From Cladorhizidae sp. MBARI D1340-BT2 (taxonomy: Eukaryota > Porifera > Demospongiae > Poecilosclerida > Cladorhizidae): a DNA stretch of 64,000 nt. Made by a program: the position numbers and the translations under genes. Under the pieces are notes generated by a model. It ran no database searches. It was given only the letters and a program-made list of their open reading frames with translations, and had not been told where the DNA came from. Positions within the stretch are counted from its first letter, which is position 1, and each line of letters opens with the position of its first letter. Of the stretch, positions 49,201-58,200 are shown piece after piece. The stretch is from positions 3,534,322 through 3,598,321 of the forward strand of contig JAQNBH010000011.1 in assembly GCA_028752905.1 (NCBI GenBank). The letters are read 5' to 3'.

Positions 49201-52200
49201 ACACCTCAGATCTGCAGAAGTGCCAGTGGCTGGTAATTTGGTATGTGCACTGCTGGCTGCAAACATTGCACCAGGAACAACTAACACATCTTCCAAGTAA
49301 TCAGTGCGGTCTCTCTTCTCCAGCCAGAGCCTTAGAAACATGCAAAATGTCGCCAGTGCAAATACTTTCTAATGGCATTTTTTGTTTTGCTAGTAATGTT
49401 TTTCTTTAGGCACTATAGGTTGGCTGGACTGTGAAGTGAAGTCACGTCCTCAAACTTCATTTCAATTGCTCAGCATCAAATCTTGAGTGGCGAACAACTG
49501 TCGTTGCTAGGGCAATACAAACACTAGATGACTGTTTTATGAAGGGGAGACTAGATTATAAAATACAAACCCTCGTGGTTAAGACTTTGGTGCTCCATAG
49601 ATTCAGGACACTTGGCAGTATGAACTTGATATACAAAAGATAGATCTCTCTGTGTGCTCTCTTTTGATACAAAAAAAAATTTGCATAGGTATAACTATAC
49701 CAAAATTACCTGCAGCCAAAGTGGGTGTACCTCGAAATCTGAGTGCCTCTGTATTGTGGCTAATTGGAAAGTGCTAGAGAGTTGAAATTAGCACCAGTGG
49801 CTAGAGGAAGCCCTACTCTACAAAACGAGTTTTTCCCCGTGATGAAGTAGTCTTATTAGCTTCTTCTAGCCACTCAGTCAAGTAGTCCACAAGTGCAAGT
49901 CTTATTAGGTAGTGGTGCTGCATCTAGCCACTCAGTCAAGTAGTCCACAAGTGCAAGTTAGTGGTGCTGCATCTAGCCACTCAGTCAAGTAGTCCACAAG
50001 TGCAAGTTAGTGGTGCTGCATCTAGCCACTCAGTCAAGTAGTCCACAAGTGCAAGGTAGTGGTGCTGCATCTAGCCACTCAGTCATGTAGTCCACAAGTG
50101 CAAGTCTTATTAGGTAATGGTGCTGCATCTAGCCACTCAGTCAAGTAGTCCACAAGTGCAAGTCTTATTAGGTAATGGTGCTGCATCTAGCCACTCAGTC
50201 AAGTAGTCCACAAGTGCAAGTCTTATTAGGTAGTGGTGCTGCATCTAGCCACTCAGTCAAGTAGTCCACAAGTGCAAGTCTTATTAGGTAGTGGTGCTGC
50301 ATCTAGCCACTCAGTCAAGTAGTCCACAAGTGCAAGTCTTATTAGGTAGTGGTGCTGCATCTAGCCACTCAGTCAAGTAGTCCACAAGTGCAAGTCTTAT
50401 TAGGTAGTGGTGCTGCATCTAGCCACTCAGTCAAGTAGTCCACTAGTCCACAAGTGCAAGTCTTATTAGGTAGTGGTGCTGCATCTAGCCACTCAGTCAA
50501 GTAGTCCACAAGTGCAAGTCTTATTAGGTAGTGGTGCTGCATCTAGCCACTCAGTCAAGTAGTCCACAAGTGCAAGTCTTATTAGGTAATGGTGCTGCAT
50601 CTAGCCACTCAGTCAAGTAGTCCACAAGTGCAAGTCTTATTAGGTAGTGGTGCTGCATCTAGCCACTCAGTCAAGTAGTCCACAAGTGCAAGTCTTATTA
50701 GGTAGTGGTGCTGCATCTAGCCACTCAGTCAAGTAGTCCACAAGTGCAAGTCTTATTAGGTAGTGGTGCTGCATCTAGCCACTCAGTCAAGTAGTCAACA
50801 AGTGCAAGTCTTATTAGGTAGTGGTGCTGCATCTAGCCACTCAGTCAAGTAGTCCACAAGTGCAAGTCTTATTAGGTAGTGGTGCTGCATCTAGCCACTC
50901 AGTCAAGTAGTCCACAAGTGCAAGTCTTATTAGGTAGTGGTGCTGCATCTAGCCACTCAGTCAAGTAGTCCACAAGTGCAAGTCTTATTAGGTAGTGGTA
51001 CTGTAGCAAATGAATTATAATGACCTCAATAATCAACTTGAGTTCTACTCTCTCGATGTTTCGACTAGATGCTCTAGTTGTCGATACACAGTCAGAAGGT
51101 CTTCTGCTAGTCATGAAGACTTTGTCCAATGTCCTAGTATTTAAAATTACTGGAAAGCACATGAGCACAACAGACCATTTTTTAAATTAAATATTTTTTA
51201 AATAATTCTTTTGGTATTTTAACAAAAGTGAAAGGGAGATGGTATATCTGAGATGTTGAAGTAATGGCCCTGACCAGATCCCTTGACAACCTCTCATGCC
51301 AGATGCCTTCAGGCTTCTACCACTGCAACAATGCTGGTGGGTGTGGTGGTGTGCTGACAAGTGAGTGAGGGGGTGGAGGATAACATTCTACCATTCAACA
51401 TGGTTTGACTGGAAAACTGCACACCTCCAGTCCAGGTCTAATTGGCTGTGGCAATTTCTAATCTAATTGCCTGTGGCTATTTCCTCTTCCCCCAGTAATG
51501 TTTACTTTGTGGCTGGACTAAGTGTTTTAATTAATTTGCATGAACCAGCACTTCATTGAGCCCTACTTCCTCACTACTTGCAAAAGGCGGCAGACAATAC
51601 AGCTGCTTTATTGCAATTTCTTAATTAACAAATTAACATTTTTTAATTTGCATTCTGCGTCTACGATTTCTTGAAGTGCAGGCAAACCCAATATGGAGTG
51701 CTGGACACGTTTATGTGTGTAAAGTTTACCTTACCTACGGTTGAGAAATTTTGAGTAGCTGTCTAGCTTCTTGCATGCACAGCTCATGTTAGTTAATATT
51801 GTGCCAGTCTCACTCAGGCCCACAGATGTCTAGCTGGCAATGAGGTCACACCAGCCCCCACACTTCAGGCCCACAGATGTCTAGCTGGCAATGAGGTCAC
51901 ACCAGCCCCCACACTTCAGGCCCACAGATGTCTAGCTGGCAATGAGGTCACACCAGCCCCCACACTTCATGCCCACAGATGTCTAGCTGGCAATGAGGTC
52001 ACACCAGCCCCCACACTTCATGCCCACAGATGTCTAGCTGGCAATGAGGTCACACCAGCCCCCACACTTCATGCCCACAGATGTCTAGCTGGCAATGAGG
52101 TCACACCAGCCCCCACACTTCAGGCCCACAGATGTCTAGCTGGCAATGAGGTCACACCAGCCCCCACACTTCAGGCCCACAGATGTCTAGCTGGCAATGA

Positions 52201-55200
52201 GGTCACACCAGCCCCCACACTTCATGCCCACAGATGTCTAGCTGGCAATGAGGTCACACCAGCCCCCACACTTCATGCCCACAGATGTCTAGCTGGCAAT
52301 GAGGTCACACCAGCCCCCACACTTCAGGCCCACAGATGTCTAGCTGGCAATGAGGTCACACCAGCCCCCACACTTCATGCCCACAGATGTCTAGCTGGCA
52401 ATGAGGTCACACCAGCCCCCACACTTCAGGCCCACAGATGTCTAGCTGGCAATGAGGTCACACCAGCCCCCACACTTCAGGCCCACAGATGTCTAGCTGG
52501 CAATGAGGTCACACCAGCCCCCACACTTCATGCCCACAGATGTCTAGCTGGCAATGAGGTCACACCAGCCCCCACACTTCATGCCCACAGATGTCTAGCT
52601 GGCAATGAGGTCACACCAGCCCCCACACTTCATGCCCACAGATGTCTAGCTGGCAATGAGGTCACACCAGCCCCCACACTTCAGGCCCACAGATGTCTAG
52701 CTGGCAATGAGGTCACACCAGCCCCCACACTTCATGCCCACAGATGTCTAGCTGGCAATGAGGTCACACCAGCCCCCACACTTCATGCCCACAGATGTCT
52801 AGCTGGCAATGAGGTCACACCAGCCCCCACACTTCATGCCCACAGATGTCTAGCTGGCAATGAGGTCACACCAGCCCCCACACTTCAGGCCCACAGATGT
52901 CTAGCTGGCAATGAGGTCACACCAGCCCCCACACTTCAGGCCCACAGATGTCTAGCTGGCAATGAGGTCACACCAGCCCCCACACTTCATGCCCACAGAT
53001 GTCTAGCTGGCAATGAGGTCACACCAGCCCCCACACTTCAGGCCCACAGATGTCTAGCTGGCAATGAGGTCACACCAGCCCCCACACTTCAGGCCCACAG
53101 ATGTCTAGCTGGCAATGAGGTCACACCAGCCCCCACACTTCAGGCCCACAGATGTCTAGCTGGCAATGAGGTCACACCAGCCCCCACACTTCAGGCCCAC
53201 AGATGTCTAGCTGGCAATGAGGTCACACCAGCCCCCACACTTCAGGCCCACAGATGTCTAGCTGGCAATGAGGTCACACCAGCCCCCACACTTCAGGCCC
53301 ACAGATGTCTAGCTGGCAATGAGGTCACACCAGCCCCCACACTTCAGGCCCACAGATGTCTAGCTGGCAATGAGGTCACACCAGCCCCCACACTTCAGGC
53401 CCACAGATGTCTAGCTGGCAATGAGGTCACACCAGCCCCCACACTTCAGGCCCACAGATGTCTAGCTGGCAATGAGGTCACACCAGCCCCCACACTTCAG
53501 GCCTACAGATGTCTAGCTGGCAATGAGGTCACACCAGCCCCCACACTTCAGGCCCACAGATGTCTAGCTGGCAATGAGGTCACACCAGCCCCCACACTTC
53601 AGGCCCACAGATGTCTAGCTGGCAATGAGGTCACACCAGCCCCCACACTTCAGGCCCACAGATGTCTAGCTGGCAATGAGGTCACACCAGCCCCCACACT
53701 TCAGGCCCACAGATGTCTAGCTGGCAATGAGGTCACACCAGCCCCCACACTTCATGCCCACAGATGTCTAGCTGGCAATGAGGTCACACCAGCCCCCACA
53801 CTTCAGGCCCACAGATGTCTAGCTGGCAATGAGGTCACACCAGCCCCCACACTTCAGGCCCACAGATGTCTAGCTGGCAATGAGGTCACACCAGCCCCCA
53901 CACTTCAGGCCCACAGATGTCTAGCTGGCAATGAGGTCACACCAGCCCCCACACTTCAGGCCCACAGATGTCTAGCTGGCAATGAGGTCACACCAGCCCC
54001 CACACTTCAGGCCCACAGATGTCTAGCTGGCAATGAGGTCACACCAGCCCCCACACTTCAGGCCCACAGATGTCTAGCTGGCAATGAGGTCACACCAGCC
54101 CCACACTTCAGGCCCACAGATGTCTAGCTGGCAATGAGGTCACACCAGCCCCCACACTTCAGGCCCACAGATGTCTAGCTGGCAATGAGGTCACACCAGC
54201 CCCCACACTTCATGCCCACAGATGTCTAGCTGGCAATGAGGTCACACCAGCCCCCACACTTCAGGCCCACAGATGTCTAGCTGGCAATGAGGTCACACCA
54301 GCCCCCACACTTCAGGCCCACAGATGTCTAGCTGGCAATGAGGTCACACCAGCCCCCACACTTCAGGCCCACAGATGTCTAGCTGGCAATGAGGTCACAC
54401 CAGCCCCACACTTCAGGCCCACAGATGTCTAGCTGGCAATGAGGTCACACCAGCCCCCACACTTCAGGCCCACAGATGTCTAGCTGGCAATGAGGTCACA
54501 CCAGCCCCACACTTCAGGCCCACAGATGTCTAGCTGGCAATGAGGTCACACCAGCCCCCACACTTCAGGCCCACAGATGTCTAGCTGGCAATGAGGTCAC
54601 ACCAGCCCCCACACTTCATGCCCACAGATGTCTAGCTGGCAATGAGGTCACACCAGCCCCCCCACTTCAGGCCCACAGATGTCTAGCTGGCAATGAGGTC
54701 ACACCAGCCCCCACACTTCAGGCCCACAGATGTCTAGCTGGCAATGAGGTCACACCAGCCCCCACACTTCAGGCCCACAGATGTCTAGCTGGCAATGAGG
54801 TCACACCAGCCCCCACACTTCATGCCCACAGATGTCTAGCTGGCAATGAGGTCACACCAGCCCCCACACTTCAGGCCCACAGATGTCTAGCTGGCAATGA
54901 GGTCACACCAGCCCCCACACTTCAGGCCCACAGATGTCTAGCTGGCAATGAGGTCACACCAGCCCCCACACTTCATGCCCACAGATGTCTAGCTGGCAAT
55001 GAGGTCACACCAGCCCCCACACTTCATGCCCACAGATGTCTAGCTGGCAATGAGGTCACACCAGCCCCCACACTTCAGGCCCACAGATGTCTAGCTGGCA
55101 ATGAGGTCACACCAGCCCCCACACTTCATGCCCACAGATGTCTAGCTGGCAATGAGGTCACACCAGCCCCCACACTTCAGGCCCACAGATGTCTAGCTGG

Positions 55201-58200
55201 CAATGAGGTCACACCAGCCCCCACACTTCAGGCCCACAGATGTCTAGCTGGCAATGAGGTCACACCAGCCCCCACACTTCATGCCCACAGATGTCTAGCT
55301 GGCAATGAGGTCACACCAGCCCCCACACTTCATGCCCACAGATGTCTAGCTGGCAATGAGGTCACACCAGCCCCCACACTTCATGCCCACAGATGTCTAG
55401 CTGGCAATGAGGTCACACCAGCCCCCACACTTCAGGCCCACAGATGTCTAGCTGGCAATGAGGTCACACCAGCCCCCACACTTCATGCCCACAGATGTCT
55501 AGCTGGCAATGAGGTCACACCAGCCCCCACACTTCATGCCCACAGATGTCTAGCTGGCAATGAGGTCACACCAGCCCCCACACTTCATGCCCACAGATGT
55601 CTAGCTGGCAATGAGGTCACACCAGCCCCCACACTTCAGGCCCACAGATGTCTAGCTGGCAATGAGGTCACACCAGCCCCCACACTTCAGGCCCACAGAT
55701 GTCTAGCTGGCAATGAGGTCACACCAGCCCCCACACTTCAGGCCCACAGATGTCTAGCTGGCAATGAGGTCACACCAGCCCCCACACTTCAGGCCCACAG
55801 ATGTCTAGCTGGCAATGAGGTCACACCAGCCCCCACACTTCAGGCCCACAGATGTCTAGCTGGCAATGAGGTCACACCAGCCCCCACACTTCAGGCCCAC
55901 AGATGTCTAGCTGGCAATGAGGTCACACCAGCCCCCACACTTCAGGCCCACAGATGTCTAGCTGGCAATGAGGTCACACCAGCCCCCACACTTCAGGCCC
56001 ACAGATGTCTAGCTGGCAATGAGGTCACACCAGCCCCCACACTTCAGGCCCACAGATGTCTAGCTGGCAATGAGGTCACACCAGCCCCCACACTTCAGGC
56101 CCACAGATGTCTAGCTGGCAATGAGGTCACACCAGCCCCCACACTTCAGGCCCACAGATGTCTAGCTGGCAATGAGGTCACACCAGCCCCCACACTTCAG
56201 GCCCACAGATGTCTAGCTGGCAATGAGGTCACACCAGCCCCCACACTTCAGGCCCACAGATGTCTAGCTGGCAATGAGGTCACACCAGCCCCCACACTTC
56301 AGGCCCACAGATGTCTAGCTGGCAATGAGGTCACACCAGCCCCCACACTTCAGGCCCACAGATGTCTAGCTGGCAATGAGGTCACACCAGCCCCCACACT
56401 TCAGGCCCACAGATGTCTAGCTGGCAATGAGGTCACACCAGCCCCCACACTTCAGGCCCACAGATGTCTAGCTGGCAATGAGGTCACACCAGCCCCCACA
56501 CTTCATGCCCACAGATGTCTAGCTGGCAATGAGGTCACACCAGCCCCCACACTTCAGGCCCACAGATGTCTAGCTGGCAATGAGGTCACACCAGCCCCCA
56601 CACTTCAGGCCCACAGATGTCTAGCTGGCAATGAGGTCACACCAGCCCCCACACTTCAGGCCCACAGATGTCTAGCTGGCAATGAGGTCACACCAGCCCC
56701 CACACTTCAGGCCCACAGATGTCTAGCTGGCAATGAGGTCACACCAGCCCCCACACTTCAGGCCCACAGATGTCTAGCTGACAATGAGGTCACACCAGCC
56801 CCCACACTTCAGGCCCACAGATGTCTAGCTGGCAATGAGGTCACACCAGCCCCACACTTCAGGCCCACAGATGTCTAGCTGGCAATGAGGTCACACCAGC
56901 CCCACACTTCAGGCCCACAGATGTCTAGCTGGCAATGAGGTCACACCAGCCCCCACACTTCAGGCCCACAGATGTCTAGCTGGCAATGAGGTCACACCAG
57001 CCCCACACTTCAGGCCCACAGATGTCTAGCTGGCAATGAGGTCACACCAGCCCCCACACTTCAGGCCCACAGATGTCTAGCTGGCAATGAGGTCACACCA
57101 GCCCCCACACTTCATGCCCACAGATGTCTAGCTGGCAATGAGGTCACACCAGCCCCCCCACTTCAGGCCCACAGATGTCTAGCTGGCAATGAGGTCACAC
57201 CAGCCCCCACACTTCAGGCCCACAGATGTCTAGCTGGCAATGAGGTCACACCAGCCCCCACACTTCAGGCCCACAGATGTCTAGCTGGCAATGAGGTCAC
57301 ACCAGCCCCCACACTTCAGGCCCACAGATGTCTAGCTGGCAATGAGGTCACACCAGCCCCACACTTCAGGCCCACAGATGTCTAGCTGGCAATGAGGTCA
57401 CACCAGCCCCCACACTTCAGGCCCACAGATGTCTAGCTGGCAATGAGGTCACACCAGCCCCCACACTTCATGCCCACAGATGTCTAGCTGGCAATGAGGT
57501 CACACCAGCCCCCACACTTCAGGCCCACAGATGTCTAGCTGGCAATGAGGTCACACCAGCCCCCACACTTCAGGCCCACAGATGTCTAGCTGGCAATGAG
57601 GTCACACCAGCCCCCACACTTCAGGCCCACAGATGTCTAGCTGGCAATGAGGTCACACCAGCCCCCACACTTCAGGCCCACAGATGTCTAGCTGGCAATG
57701 AGGTCACACCAGCCCCACACTTCAGGCCCACAGATGTCTAGCTTGCAATGAGGTCACCACACCAGCCCCACACTTCAGGCCCACAGATGTCTAGCTGGCA
57801 ATGAGGTCACCACACCAGTCCCACACTTCAGGCCCACAGATGTCTAGCTTGCAATGAGGTCACCACACCAGCCCCACACTTCAGGCCCACAGATGTCTAG
57901 CTGGCAATGAGGTCACCACACCAGCCCCACACTTCAAGCCCACAGATGTCTAGCTGGCAATGAGGTCACACCAGTCCCACAGATGTCTAGCTGGCAACGA
58001 GGTCACACCAGTCCCACACTTCAGGCTCACAGATGTCTAGCTGGCAATGAGGTCACCACACCAGCCCCACACTTCATGCCCACAGATGTCTAGCTGGCAA
58101 TGAGGTCACACCAGTCCCCACACTTCAGGCCCACAGATGTCTAGCTGGCAATGAGGTCACCACACCAGCCCCACACTTCAGGCCCACAGATGTCTAGCTG

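Larger units (their letters stand above)
45798..49861. other. PIF1 intron 4, middle segment
   Basis: No supportable gene. It has GCCCTAGCC/GGGCTAGGG-rich sequence (45848-46130), a 21-bp repeat (46268-46375), a (ACT)n block, a fold-back pair, and a 21-bp repeat at 48796-48885. A diverged duplication links 46790-47110 and 48597-48800 (GACTTGCAGCTGC and CATTACAGCA in both). Confidence 0.65.
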
